Positions 24,534-33,290 of a DNA stretch of 64,000 nucleotides are shown here, in pieces. How positions within the stretch are numbered: position 1 is the stretch's first letter; every line of letters begins with the position of its first letter. The notes under the pieces are model-generated. The model did no database searches. It had not been told where the DNA came from and was given only the letters and a program-made list of their open reading frames with translations. The stretch is taken from positions 310,001 through 374,000 of the forward strand of contig NZ_JBDZDQ010000001.1 of NCBI RefSeq assembly GCF_040049295.1, given 5' to 3'. The stretch comes from Sphingomonas sp. KR3-1 (lineage in GTDB: Bacteria > Pseudomonadota > Alphaproteobacteria > Sphingomonadales > Sphingomonadaceae). Both the position numbers and the translations under genes were made by a program.

Positions 24534-24651
24534 GCGGGACCACCTTCTCCATGCGCACCGGCTCCTTCTTCGTCTCGCGGCCCGCAAGGAAGAACAGGCC
24601 GCCAACCAGGACGACGAGGACAACGATCAACGCAATGACAGAGCGGGACAT
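24514..24651 (-). CDS. Small membrane protein of unknown function
   Basis: This 45-residue protein has one transmembrane helix (VIALIVVLVVLVGGLFFLAG) after a four-residue N-terminus, followed by a charged tail (RETKKEPVRMEKVVP). The start ATG is at 24649-24651. Its end overlaps the following exported-protein gene by 20 bp, so they are likely co-expressed. It is too short for most gene finders. Confidence 0.7.
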   Translation of the reverse strand: MSRSVIALIVVLVVLVGGLFFLAGRETKKEPVRMEKVVPLDNLAN

Positions 24652-24726
24652 GAAAACGGGTCCGGAAATTGTGAATTCGCGGGCCTTTTGCCCGAGACCC
24701 GCCCTCGCTGTATAGCCCTTCCGAAC

Positions 24727-25266
24727 ATGTTACAAACACACGCAGTGAATACCGGGTGGACGGGCAAGCCGATCGTGCTGATCGGCCTGATGGGCGCAGG
24801 CAAGACCACGGTCGGCCGGCGGCTGGCGCAGCGCATGCGCGTGCCCTTTGTCGACGCGGATCACGAAATCGAGGCGGCTGCGGGGATGACCGTGGCCGAT
24901 ATTTTCCAGCGCTTCGGCGAGGCGCATTTCCGCGATGGAGAGCGGCGGGTGATCGCGCGACTGGTCGATGGCGCGCCCAAGATCATCGCCACCGGCGGCG
25001 GCGCCTTCATGCATGAGGACACGCGAGCGCTGATCCTCGAACAGGCGATCGCAGTGTGGCTCGATGCCGAGCCCGCGGTGCTCGCCGACCGGGTGCGCCG
25101 GCGCGATACCCGCCCGCTGCTGCGCGGCCGCGACCCGCAGGCGGTGCTCACCGAGCTCGCCGCGCTGCGCAATCCCTACTACGCGCTTGCGCCGATCCGG
25201 GTGCCCAGCGTAGCGGCGCCGCACGACACCACCGTCGACGCGATCCTGAAGGCCCTGCATCCGTGA
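24727..25266 (+). CDS. aroK: Shikimate kinase
   Basis: This 179-residue kinase has the P-loop GLMGAGKTTVGRRLA, the shikimate-binding DADHEIE, FRDGERRVI and ATGGGAF motifs, and the lid with RDTRPLLRGRDP. It phosphorylates shikimate with ATP in aromatic amino acid synthesis. A GTG a few codons downstream is an alternative start. The stop overlaps the aroB start (GTGA), so the two shikimate-pathway enzymes are translationally coupled. Confidence 0.96.
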   Translation: MLQTHAVNTGWTGKPIVLIGLMGAGKTTVGRRLAQRMRVPFVDADHEIEAAAGMTVADIFQRFGEAHFRDGERRVIARLVDGAPKIIATGGGAFMHEDTRALILEQAIAVWLDAEPAVLADRVRRRDTRPLLRGRDPQAVLTELAALRNPYYALAPIRVPSVAAPHDTTVDAILKALHP

Positions 25267-26351
25267 CAATCGTACCCGTCGCGCTTGGCGACCGCAGCTA
25301 TGACGTCCGCATCGAAGCCGGGCTGCTCGCCCGCGCCGGCGAGGCGCTCGCGCCGTTCGACAAGGGCCGGCGCTGGGTGATCGTCACCGACGAGAATGTC
25401 CGCGGCCATCTCGCCACGCTGCAGGCGGCAATCGGCCCGAGCGAGGCGATCATCCTCCCACCCGGCGAAGGCACCAAGAGCTGGGGCCAGCTCGAGGCAC
25501 TGCTCGACAAGCTGCTCGAATTCGGCGTCGAGCGCAGCGATCATGTCATCGCGCTCGGCGGCGGCGTGATCGGCGACCTGGTCGGTTTCGCGACCGCGCT
25601 GCTCAAGCGCGGCTGCCACTTCGTCCAGGTGCCCACCACGCTGCTCGCCCAGGTCGACAGCTCGGTCGGCGGCAAGACTGCGATCAACACGCGCGCCGGC
25701 AAGAACCTGGTCGGCGCGTTCCACCAGCCGAGCCTCGTCCTCATCGACCCGACCGTGCTCGACACGCTGCCCGCCCGCGACCTGCGCGCCGGCTATGCCG
25801 AAGTGGTGAAATACGGGCTGATCGACGATTTCGCCTTCTTCGAATGGTGCGAGGCCAATGCCGCCGCGCTGATGGCCGGCGACCCCGCGGCGCGTGAAAC
25901 TGCCATCGCGCATTCGGTGGGCGCCAAGGCGCGGATCGTCGCGGCGGACGAGCGCGAGACCAGCGGCACCCGCGCGCTGCTCAACCTCGGGCACACCTTC
26001 GGCCACGCGCTGGAAGCCGAGGCCGGCTTCTCGGACAGGCTGCTCCACGGCGAAGGCGTCGCGGCGGGCATGGCGCTGGCGTTCGGCTTCTCCGCGGCCA
26101 AGGGCATCTGTCCGGGTCAGGATGCCGAGCGCGTCTCCGCCCATCTCGCTGCCGTAGGCCTGCCCAACGGGCTGAAGGCTGCCGGCATCACTGCCAGCGG
26201 CGCGCGGCTGGTCGAGCACATGCTCCACGACAAGAAGATGAGCGCGGGCACCCTGCCCTTCCTGCTCGCCCGCGGCATCGGCCAGACCTATCTCGACAAG
26301 ACTGTCGACCTGGGCGAGGTCGCCGCCTTCCTCGACGCCCAGCCGCGCTGA
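25263..26351 (+). CDS. aroB: 3-dehydroquinate synthase
   Basis: This 362-residue enzyme has the NAD- and zinc-binding segments of AroB: PPGEGTKSWGQLEALLDKLL, ALGGGVIGDLVGFATA, QVPTTLLAQVDSSVGGKTAI and the metal ligands in NLGHTFGHALE and LLHGEGVAAGM. It converts DAHP to 3-dehydroquinate, the second step of the shikimate pathway. The GTG start overlaps the aroK stop by 4 bp. Confidence 0.97.
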   Translation: MTIVPVALGDRSYDVRIEAGLLARAGEALAPFDKGRRWVIVTDENVRGHLATLQAAIGPSEAIILPPGEGTKSWGQLEALLDKLLEFGVERSDHVIALGGGVIGDLVGFATALLKRGCHFVQVPTTLLAQVDSSVGGKTAINTRAGKNLVGAFHQPSLVLIDPTVLDTLPARDLRAGYAEVVKYGLIDDFAFFEWCEANAAALMAGDPAARETAIAHSVGAKARIVAADERETSGTRALLNLGHTFGHALEAEAGFSDRLLHGEGVAAGMALAFGFSAAKGICPGQDAERVSAHLAAVGLPNGLKAAGITASGARLVEHMLHDKKMSAGTLPFLLARGIGQTYLDKTVDLGEVAAFLDAQPR

Positions 26352-26359
26352 GCCTGGGC

Positions 26360-26397
26360 GATCGGCACGCTTCCTGGCCGAAGCCAGGGAGCCGATC
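26360..26397. terminator. Stem-loop after aroB
   Basis: GATCGGC and GCCGATC enclose CCTGGCC-GAA-GCCAGG, giving a two-part stem of about 13 bp starting 9 bp after the aroB stop. No T-run follows, so any termination would need Rho or be partial. Confidence 0.5.
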
Positions 26398-26457
26398 CCG
26401 GCGCGCGGCGTTCTTTCAAGCTGAACTCGCAGTTCCGCCTGCGCAACGAAAACAGCA

Positions 26458-28488
26458 ATGCTCGGGAACAAGATGGCCGCAGCGAATCGTTCGACCCTCT
26501 CGCTCGAAACTTTCGGAGACCTGGGCCGGCTGACCGCCGCGATCGGCGTGGACTCGCCGCTGGGCCCGGTATCGAGCTGGTCGGGCGCGCTCACCGCTGC
26601 GGTGCGGATGCTGCTCCCTTCCCGCGCCGAGATCGTGATGTTCTGGGGACCGGAATATTGCGCGCTCTACAACGATGCCTATGCCCCGACGATCGGCGAC
26701 AAGCATCCGCGCGCGCTCGGCCAATCGGCGCGGATCTGGTGGGGCGAGCTGTGGGACGATCTCGGTCCGCTGCTCGAGGGCGTGCGCGAGACGGGCGAGA
26801 CCTATTGGGCCAAGGACCGCCCCTTCTACATCGAGCGGGATGGCGGGCGCGGCGAGACGGTCTATTTCGACATCAGCTACTCGCCCGTGTTCGACGATGA
26901 CGGGTCGGTGGGCGGGGTGCTGTGCATCGTCAGCGAGACGACGGCGCGCGTGCTCGCCGAGCGCGAGGCAATCGCCGACCGCAACCGGCTGTGGACGCTG
27001 GCCCGCGACCCGTTCCTGATCGCCGACGCCAAGGGCATCTGGCGCAATGTCAGCCCCGCCTGGACCGAGATCCTCGGCTGGAGCGAGGAAGAGCTGATCG
27101 GCCGCACCTCGCAGTGGATGGAGCATCCCGACGACGTGCAGCGTACGCGCGAGGAGATCGACGATCTCGCGCATGGCGAGCTCACGCTGCGCTTCGAGAA
27201 CCGCTTCCGCGGCAAGGACGGCAAGTATCGCTGGTTCAGCTGGACCGCAGTGCCCGAGGGCGAATTGCTCTATTGCGTGGCGCGCGACATCACGGCCGAA
27301 CGCGAGGCTGCCGCGTCGCTCGAGGCCGCCGAGGAAGCGCTGCGCCAGTCGCAGAAGATGGAGACGGTGGGCCAGCTGACCGGCGGCGTAGCGCACGATT
27401 TCAACAACCTGCTGCAGATTGTCACCGGCAATCTCGACATCCTGCAGCGCAACCTGCCCGACGATTCGCCACGCCTGGTTCGCGCGGCGGGTGCGGCAAT
27501 GAACGGGGCGCAACGCGCCGCGGTGCTCACCCAACGGCTATTGGCCTTTTCGCGCCGCCAGCCGCTGGCGCCCGAGCGGATCGATCCCAACCGGCTGATC
27601 GCCAGCATGTCCGACCTGCTCCACCGCAGCCTGGGCGAGACGATCGAAATGGAGATCGTGCAGGCGGGGCGCCTCTGGCCGGTCGAAGTCGATGCGAACC
27701 AGCTCGAGAACGCACTGCTCAACCTCGCGGTCAATGCGCGCGATGCGATGCCTGGCGGCGGCAAGCTGACGATCGAGACCGCCAACACCCATCTCGACGC
27801 GAACTACACCGCGCGCGATGCCGAAATGACGCCAGGCCAATATGTGCTGATCAGCGTCTCCGATACCGGCAGTGGCATGGACGCCGAGACCCTCAATCGC
27901 GCCTTCGAACCGTTCTTCACCACCAAGGAAGTCGGCCGCGGCACCGGGCTCGGCCTGTCGATGGTCTATGGCTTCATCAAGCAATCGGGCGGCCACATCC
28001 GCATCTATTCGGAGCCGGGCCAAGGCACCACGGTGAAGATCTACCTGCCGCGCTATTTCGGCGAGGCGCCCGAGGCGCCGGCGCCGGCGCCGGTCGAGCA
28101 TGCCCCCGCCGCAGCCAATGCCGAAACGATCCTGGTGTGCGAGGATGACGAGAATGTCCGCGCCTACACGGTCGATGTGCTGCGCGAGCTCGGCTATCGG
28201 GTGATCGAGGCGGGCGACGGCCCCGCGGCGCTGGCCGCGCTCGACGCCGAGCCGGGGCGGATCGACCTGTTGTTCACCGACGTCGTGTTGCCGCGCGGCA
28301 TGACCGGGGCGGTGCTGGCGGCGGAGGCGCAGCGCAGGCGCCCCGCGCTGAAGGTGTTGTTCACCACCGGCTATGCCCGCAACGCGATCGTCCATCACGG
28401 GAGGCTCGATCCGGGCGTGCAGCTGCTCCCCAAGCCCTTCACCTATGGCGACCTGGCGGCGAAGGTGCGGGACATGCTGGATGGGTAA
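26458..28488 (+). CDS. Hybrid sensor histidine kinase/response regulator with two PAS domains
   Basis: This 676-residue protein lacks membrane segments and is probably cytoplasmic. PAS domains occupy roughly residues 35-165 and 175-285. The HisKA domain follows with H313 in GGVAHDFNNLLQ, then the ATP-binding domain (NALLNLAVNARDAM, DTGSGM, GTGLGLSMVYG) and a C-terminal receiver with acidic CEDDE and the phospho-acceptor Asp in LLFTDVVLP. No partner regulator adjoins it. The PAS domains suggest sensing of light, oxygen, redox or a small ligand; no LOV or heme signature was evident. Confidence 0.92.
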   Translation: MLGNKMAAANRSTLSLETFGDLGRLTAAIGVDSPLGPVSSWSGALTAAVRMLLPSRAEIVMFWGPEYCALYNDAYAPTIGDKHPRALGQSARIWWGELWDDLGPLLEGVRETGETYWAKDRPFYIERDGGRGETVYFDISYSPVFDDDGSVGGVLCIVSETTARVLAEREAIADRNRLWTLARDPFLIADAKGIWRNVSPAWTEILGWSEEELIGRTSQWMEHPDDVQRTREEIDDLAHGELTLRFENRFRGKDGKYRWFSWTAVPEGELLYCVARDITAEREAAASLEAAEEALRQSQKMETVGQLTGGVAHDFNNLLQIVTGNLDILQRNLPDDSPRLVRAAGAAMNGAQRAAVLTQRLLAFSRRQPLAPERIDPNRLIASMSDLLHRSLGETIEMEIVQAGRLWPVEVDANQLENALLNLAVNARDAMPGGGKLTIETANTHLDANYTARDAEMTPGQYVLISVSDTGSGMDAETLNRAFEPFFTTKEVGRGTGLGLSMVYGFIKQSGGHIRIYSEPGQGTTVKIYLPRYFGEAPEAPAPAPVEHAPAAANAETILVCEDDENVRAYTVDVLRELGYRVIEAGDGPAALAALDAEPGRIDLLFTDVVLPRGMTGAVLAAEAQRRRPALKVLFTTGYARNAIVHHGRLDPGVQLLPKPFTYGDLAAKVRDMLDG

Positions 28489-28533
28489 GGCCGATCAGTT
28501 GCCGTTCATCCCCGATCGGCTTAGCAGGCGGGC

Positions 28534-30417
28534 ATGCGCATCCTCCCCGCCCTCGCCGCTGCGATCGTGATCGCAGCGCCCGCCGCCGCCCAGAACGCCA
28601 GGCCCGCCCCAATCCTGCTGACCACGCCCGAGGCCAAGGACGCATGGACGCATGCCGAGCCCCAGGTCGCACGGGTGACGCATGTCGATCTCAACCTCGG
28701 CGTCGACTTTGCCGGCAAGACGCTGTCCGGCGTGGCGACGCTCGACGTGCTCGCCGCCAAGGGTGCGACGAAGATCGTCCTCGATGTCGATGATCTCGAC
28801 GTGCTCTCGGTCACCTGCCCCAAGGGCAAGCCGCTGCCCTATGCGATCGGCCCGCGCGAGACCGATATCGGCCTCGGCTCGGCGCTGACCGTGCAGCTGG
28901 AAGGCAACAAGCAGATCCTGGTCCGCTACAGGACCCGGCCCGGCGCCTCGGCGCTCCAGTGGCTCGCGCCCGAGCTAACCGCCGGCAAGGCGAAGCCCTA
29001 TCTGTTCAGCCAGGGCCAGCCGATCAACAATCGCAGCTGGATCCCGACCCAGGACAGCCCCGGCATCCGCCAGACCTGGTCGGCGACGCTGACCGTGCCC
29101 GAGGGTTTCGTCGCGGTGATGAGCGGCGAGCGGCTCGACGGCGAGAAGGGCCAGGCGACGACGAACGGCAAGCGCAGCTTCCGCTTCAAGATGGACAACC
29201 CCGTCCCGCCCTATCTGATCGCGTTCGCAGTCGGCGATCTCGGCTTCAAGGCGACGGGCCCGCGCTCGGGCGTCTGGGCGGAGCCGAGCCAGCTCGATGC
29301 CGCCGCGTATGAGGTCGGCGACGTCGAGAAGATGATCGACGCGGCGCAGGCGCTCTACGGACCCTATCGCTGGGGCCGCTACGACATGCTCGTCCTGCCG
29401 CCGAGCTTCCCCTATGGCGGGATGGAGAACCCCACCCTCACCTTCCTCACCCCCACGATCATCACCGGCGACCGTTCGAACACCGATGTGGTGGCGCACG
29501 AGTTGGCGCACAGCTGGTCGGGCAACCTCGTCACCAACGCGACCTGGTCGGACTCGTGGCTGAACGAGGGCTTCACCACCTATTTCGAGAACCGGATCAT
29601 GGAGGCGGTCTACGGCAAGGAGCGCGCCGCCATGTATGCCGATCTCGATTGGGACGGGATGCAGAAGGACATCAAGGATGCAGGCGGCCCGGATGCCGCG
29701 ACCACGCGCCTGCACGGCGATCCCGGCGCGACCTTCGGCCAGCTCGACTATTTCAAGGGCTCGAACTTCCTCAAGATGATCGAGACGACGGTGGGCCGGC
29801 CGAAATGGGACGCCTATCTGCGCTCCTATTTCGATCGCCACGCCTTCCAGCCGCAGACCACCGCCGGCTTCCTCGCCGATCTGCGCGCCAACCTGATCAA
29901 GGGCGACAAGGCACTCGAGGCCAAGCTGGAGCTCGATCGCTGGGCCTATCAACCGGGGCTGCCCGATAATGCCGTGCACGTCACCTCTGCCACGCTGGCG
30001 GCGGTCGATGCCAAGCGCGCTGCGTTCAACGCCGGCGGCCCGGCGAGCGCGGTGCAGCCGAGCGGCTGGGCGACGCAGCAATGGCTGCGCTTCCTCACCG
30101 GCCTGCGCCGCCAGCAGACGCCGGCGCGGCTCAAGGAGCTGGACGAGACGCTGGGGCTCTCGGCCTCGAACAACGCCTATGTCCGCTCGGCCTGGGCCGA
30201 GCTGGCGATCGCCAACCGCTACGAACCGGCGCTGCCGAGCATCGAGGCGTTCGTGAAGCGCGTCGGCCGCGGCCTGCTGATCTACCCGATCTACAAAGAC
30301 CTGATGGCCCAGGGCGACTGGGGCAAGCCGATCGCACGCAAGTTCTACGAGGAAGCGAAGGCGGGGTATCATCCCGGCGCCGCAGCGGGCGTGGCGAAGA
30401 TCGTCGGGGCGGAGTGA
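28534..30417 (+). CDS. M1 family metallopeptidase
   Basis: This 627-residue protein starts with a signal peptide (MRILPALAAAIVIAAPAAAQ), so it is periplasmic or secreted. The zinc site is complete: H322-ELA-H326 (VVAHELAHSWSG) and E345 in NEGFTTYFE, 18 residues on, as is canonical. The GGMEN exopeptidase motif is present in YGGMENPTL. It is an aminopeptidase, of the kind related to leukotriene A4 hydrolase/aminopeptidase N. It runs into paired hairpins and the convergent anti-sigma gene. Confidence 0.93.
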   Translation: MRILPALAAAIVIAAPAAAQNARPAPILLTTPEAKDAWTHAEPQVARVTHVDLNLGVDFAGKTLSGVATLDVLAAKGATKIVLDVDDLDVLSVTCPKGKPLPYAIGPRETDIGLGSALTVQLEGNKQILVRYRTRPGASALQWLAPELTAGKAKPYLFSQGQPINNRSWIPTQDSPGIRQTWSATLTVPEGFVAVMSGERLDGEKGQATTNGKRSFRFKMDNPVPPYLIAFAVGDLGFKATGPRSGVWAEPSQLDAAAYEVGDVEKMIDAAQALYGPYRWGRYDMLVLPPSFPYGGMENPTLTFLTPTIITGDRSNTDVVAHELAHSWSGNLVTNATWSDSWLNEGFTTYFENRIMEAVYGKERAAMYADLDWDGMQKDIKDAGGPDAATTRLHGDPGATFGQLDYFKGSNFLKMIETTVGRPKWDAYLRSYFDRHAFQPQTTAGFLADLRANLIKGDKALEAKLELDRWAYQPGLPDNAVHVTSATLAAVDAKRAAFNAGGPASAVQPSGWATQQWLRFLTGLRRQQTPARLKELDETLGLSASNNAYVRSAWAELAIANRYEPALPSIEAFVKRVGRGLLIYPIYKDLMAQGDWGKPIARKFYEEAKAGYHPGAAAGVAKIVGAE

Positions 30418-30422
30418 TATTT

Positions 30423-30546
30423 CACCCTCTCCCCTCGGGGGAGAGGGTGGCGAGCGTAGCGAAGCCGGGAGAGGGGCAGTAAGCGGCGCAAGCGATAAGC
30501 CTGCCGCACTCCCCTCTCTCCGGCCCTCTCCCCAGAGGGGAGAGGG
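30423..30546. repeat. Paired CCTCTCCCC hairpins between convergent genes
   Basis: CACCCTCTCCCC-TCG-GGGGAGAGGGTG (30423-30449) is a perfect 12-bp hairpin, and a second stem of the same sequence type, CCCTCTCC...GGAGAGGG, lies at 30524-30546, with GAGAGGGG and CTCCCCTCTC between. The element fills the gap between the aminopeptidase and anti-sigma genes. It could terminate transcription from both sides and looks like a dispersed intergenic repeat. Confidence 0.75.
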
Positions 30547-30553
30547 AGAAGGC

Positions 30554-31321
30554 TCACTTGGAACCCGTCGCCCCCTGATACGCCTGCCGGAAGACCTGCA
30601 GATCGCCCGGATCGACGTCCGACACCGCCCAATATTCCAGCCCGCCATTGGTCCAGCGCACCAGCGTATAGCCCTTGTGCCGCGTCGTGCTCGTGTCGCC
30701 GAGCGACAGGCCTGTGGCGGGGCGCACGAACAGGTTTATCGTGTGCAGCGCCCGCTTGTAGACGATCGCGGCGACCGGCTTGTCCTCGATATAGTCCATC
30801 CGCCCGCCGACCAGCGGGAAGCCCTGCGCCGCCAGCTCGGGCACCGGCGGGGCGAAGTCGATCCGGCCGTTGAACCAGGGCTTCACCACATGGCGGTTCG
30901 AGGTGGCGATATCGACGACATGGCCGGCGATCAGCGAGCGGACATGGCTCTGCACCAGCTGGTCCTCGGTATCGCTGCGTGTGACCTGCGGCACCGCGAC
31001 GAGCAGCGCCAGGCTTGCCGAAGCCGCGCCAGTAATGGCGCCCGATGCCCAGCGCGCACTCGAGACATGCGCCAGCACGCCGCGCCGCGCCGGCGTCGGT
31101 TCCTCGGCATCCAGCATCGCCTCGATCCGCCCGCGCAGCTCGGGCGAGGCCTCCGCGCGCGGTGCGCCCGCCATCAGCGCGCGCACCGCCTCGATCTCGT
31201 CGAGTTGGGCTCGGCACTCGGCGCACCCCTTCAGATGCGCCTCGAGCGCCACGGTGTTCGCCGCGTCGAGCTCGCCATCGGCATAGGCGTGGATCAGGCC
31301 GGGCTCAGGATGCGGGCTCAT
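30554..31321 (-). CDS. Transmembrane anti-sigma factor
   Basis: This 255-residue protein begins with a zinc-finger anti-sigma domain: HAYADGELDAANTVALEAHL then H-x3-C-x2-C (HLKGCAECRAQ). A transmembrane segment lies near residues 97-113 (GAITGAASASLALLVAV), so the C-terminal domain is periplasmic and probably senses the signal. The ATG overlaps the sigma gene stop (ATGA), so sigma and anti-sigma are coupled. It should hold its sigma factor at the membrane until stress releases it. Confidence 0.92.
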   Translation of the reverse strand: MSPHPEPGLIHAYADGELDAANTVALEAHLKGCAECRAQLDEIEAVRALMAGAPRAEASPELRGRIEAMLDAEEPTPARRGVLAHVSSARWASGAITGAASASLALLVAVPQVTRSDTEDQLVQSHVRSLIAGHVVDIATSNRHVVKPWFNGRIDFAPPVPELAAQGFPLVGGRMDYIEDKPVAAIVYKRALHTINLFVRPATGLSLGDTSTTRHKGYTLVRWTNGGLEYWAVSDVDPGDLQVFRQAYQGATGSK

Positions 31322-31887
31322 GCGCGCTTCTCCGCCGCCGGCAGCAGCAGCTCGGCGAACATCTGCCGCGCCCGTGCCAGTCGCGACATGACGGTGCCGA
31401 TCGGAACCCGGGTGATGGCGGCGATCTCCTTGTAGCTCATCTCTTCCAGCTCACGCAGCACAAGCGTTTCGCGGAACGGCTCGGGCAGCCGCTCCACCGT
31501 TGCCCGCACCATCGCCGCCTCGTTCCTGTCGGCGAGCAGGCTCTCGGGGCTTTCCCGATCCACCGGCTCCTCGGTCAATTCCTCGCAAGCCCGCGTCGCG
31601 GCAATGCCGCTCAGGAAGCAATTGCGCACGATCGCCAGCAGCCACGCCTTGGGCGCCTCGCCCCGCCACGCGTCGAAGCCGCGAAAGGCGCGCAGATAGG
31701 CTTCCTGCACCACGTCTTCCGCCACACTGGCATCGCGCGTGAGGTAGCGGGCGAGCGTGAGTGCGGCGTCCATGTGCGGCAGCATCAGCCGGCGGAAACG
31801 CTCGGCCTTCGCGCGCGCAGCGGCCTGCTCCGCCGATGAGCGATCGGCGGAGAAAGCGAGCCTGGGTCGGAAAATGCTGACGCCCAC
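31318..31887 (-). CDS. ECF-type RNA polymerase sigma factor
   Basis: This 189-residue protein has sigma region 2 (LTRDASVAEDVVQEAYLRAF) and region 4 with a helix-turn-helix (LPEPFRETLVLRELEEMSYK, EIAAITRVPIGTVMSRL). The GTG start at 31885-31887 follows GAGGGGACAG. It is followed directly by the anti-sigma gene and preceded by the cupredoxin and metallophosphoesterase genes on the same strand, so it probably controls this operon. I do not assign an ECF group. Confidence 0.92.
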   Translation of the reverse strand: MGVSIFRPRLAFSADRSSAEQAAARAKAERFRRLMLPHMDAALTLARYLTRDASVAEDVVQEAYLRAFRGFDAWRGEAPKAWLLAIVRNCFLSGIAATRACEELTEEPVDRESPESLLADRNEAAMVRATVERLPEPFRETLVLRELEEMSYKEIAAITRVPIGTVMSRLARARQMFAELLLPAAEKRA

Positions 31888-31895
31888 CTGTCCCC

Positions 31896-32249
31896 TCAGC
31901 GCGCCTTGACGATCACCTTGCCCGTCATGTGCGGGTGGAGCTGGCAGAAATACGCGAACTCGCCGGCGCGGGTGAAGGTGTAGCTGAACTTGCCGCCGGT
32001 ATCCAAGGCCGCCGAATGGAAGCTGCGATCGGTCGCGGTGACCGTGTGCGGATCCTCGTCGGCGTTGGTCCAGGTAACCGTGGTGCCGATCGCGACGGTG
32101 AGCACCTGAGGGGTGAAGGCGAAGCCCTTGATCGCGACCTGCACCGCCGGCGCAGGCGCGATCGCCGCGGCGGTGACCGAAACGCCGAGCCCAAGCATCG
32201 GAACCGAGAAGGCGGCAAGGAACAGCGCACGCGAAAGCGGAAAAGCCAT
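31896..32249 (-). CDS. Cupredoxin (plastocyanin-like) protein
   Basis: This 117-residue protein has a signal peptide (ALFLAAFSVPMLGLGVSVTA) and a cupredoxin fold with type 1 copper ligands: His in DEDPHTVTA, and Cys, His and Met in FCQLHPHM. It probably carries electrons or copper in the periplasm. It is 23 bp downstream of the metallophosphoesterase gene and 8 bp upstream of the sigma factor gene, so all four genes form one operon. Confidence 0.9.
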   Translation of the reverse strand: MAFPLSRALFLAAFSVPMLGLGVSVTAAAIAPAPAVQVAIKGFAFTPQVLTVAIGTTVTWTNADEDPHTVTATDRSFHSAALDTGGKFSYTFTRAGEFAYFCQLHPHMTGKVIVKAR

Positions 32250-32272
32250 TGGGATACTCCTGGAGGGTAGGA

Positions 32273-33220
32273 TCAGCCGAGCGTCTGCTCGATCAGTGCG
32301 ATCGGCGCGTTGCCGCGCACGAACTGCGCGGTGTGGATGCCGAGCATCGCCGGAAGCTGCGCCGCCGGCACGGTCAGGGGGCCGGGCGACGGCGCAGCCC
32401 CGGGCGCGGGCTGCGGATAGGCAGTCGAGCGTGCCGAGTGGAAGGAGACATTGCCCTCCACCTTGTGCAGGATCTGGTGGATATGGCCGTTGAGCACGGT
32501 CACCGAGCCGAAGCGGCGGAGCAGCGCCAGCGCCCGCGCGCTGTCATCGGTGCCCCAGCCCCATGCCTCGTACACGGTCCAGAGCGGGATATGGCCGAGC
32601 ACCACGATCGGCGTGCTGGCAGACAAGCCCGCCAGGTCCTTCTCCAGCCAGGCGAGCTGTTCCTCGCCCAGATGCGCCATGCCCCCGGCCTTCAGGTCCG
32701 CGACATTGTTGAGCCCGATGAAGTGCACGCCATTGTGCTCGAAGCTGTACCAGCCGGTGCCCTTGGTCCCCTTGCCGTGACGGGCGAGGAAATTGGCGCC
32801 AGGCGTCTCGTCGAGCCAGTCATGCTCGCCCGGCACGAAGAAGATCGGCACGTCGAGCCCCGAAAGGATCTGCGCGGCATCGTCGAACTGCTCGGCCTTG
32901 GACAGGTGCGTGATGTCGCCGGTGTGGAAGATCAGATCGGGCTTCACCTTGAGCGCCTTGATCTTCTCGACCGCCTGCATCGCCGTCGCCCGCGTGTTCG
33001 GATTAGCGGCCTTGTCGAAGCCGATATGCGTGTCGCTGATCTGGAGGAAGGTGAAGGGCTTGGGGCTCTTGCCTGCCAGCATCGGCGAGGCCAGCGCGGT
33101 GTCGATATCGATCGACGAGGCGATGCCGCCCATCATCGTGTAGAGCGCGGCGGTACCGGCCCAGCCAGCGCAGCGGGTGAGCACGCGGCGGCGGTCAATA
33201 CCTTCGTGATGATCGTCCAT
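32273..33220 (-). CDS. Tat-exported metallophosphoesterase
   Basis: This 315-residue protein begins with a twin-arginine signal (GIDRRRVLTRCAGWAGTAAL). The calcineurin-type metal site is visible in order: QISDTHIGF (Asp, His), HTGDITHL (Asp), PGEHDWLD (Glu-His), VLGHIPLW (His) and LNGHIHQ (His). The GEHD, rather than GNHD, variant is notable. The substrate is unknown. The start has an AAGGGA ribosome-binding site. It is the first gene of the operon with the cupredoxin and the ECF sigma/anti-sigma pair. Confidence 0.9.
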   Translation of the reverse strand: MDDHHEGIDRRRVLTRCAGWAGTAALYTMMGGIASSIDIDTALASPMLAGKSPKPFTFLQISDTHIGFDKAANPNTRATAMQAVEKIKALKVKPDLIFHTGDITHLSKAEQFDDAAQILSGLDVPIFFVPGEHDWLDETPGANFLARHGKGTKGTGWYSFEHNGVHFIGLNNVADLKAGGMAHLGEEQLAWLEKDLAGLSASTPIVVLGHIPLWTVYEAWGWGTDDSARALALLRRFGSVTVLNGHIHQILHKVEGNVSFHSARSTAYPQPAPGAAPSPGPLTVPAAQLPAMLGIHTAQFVRGNAPIALIEQTLG

Positions 33221-33249
33221 GATCGGTCCCTTGTGTGTTCGTCACACAC

Positions 33250-33278
33250 CAGACCGGAGCGGGCGCGGGTTTATTCCC
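33250..33278 (-). promoter_or_regulatory. Candidate ECF promoter of the metallophosphoesterase-cupredoxin-sigma operon
   Basis: On the minus strand GGGAATAAACC (33268-33278) is followed about 17 bp later by GGTCTG (33249-33254), 29 bp before the operon start. A GGAAT-type -35 with a GTC/CGTC-type -10 is the usual ECF promoter plan, so the sigma factor encoded in this operon may drive it. The spacing is approximate and this is inference. Confidence 0.35.
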
Positions 33279-33290
33279 GGCCCCGCGAAA

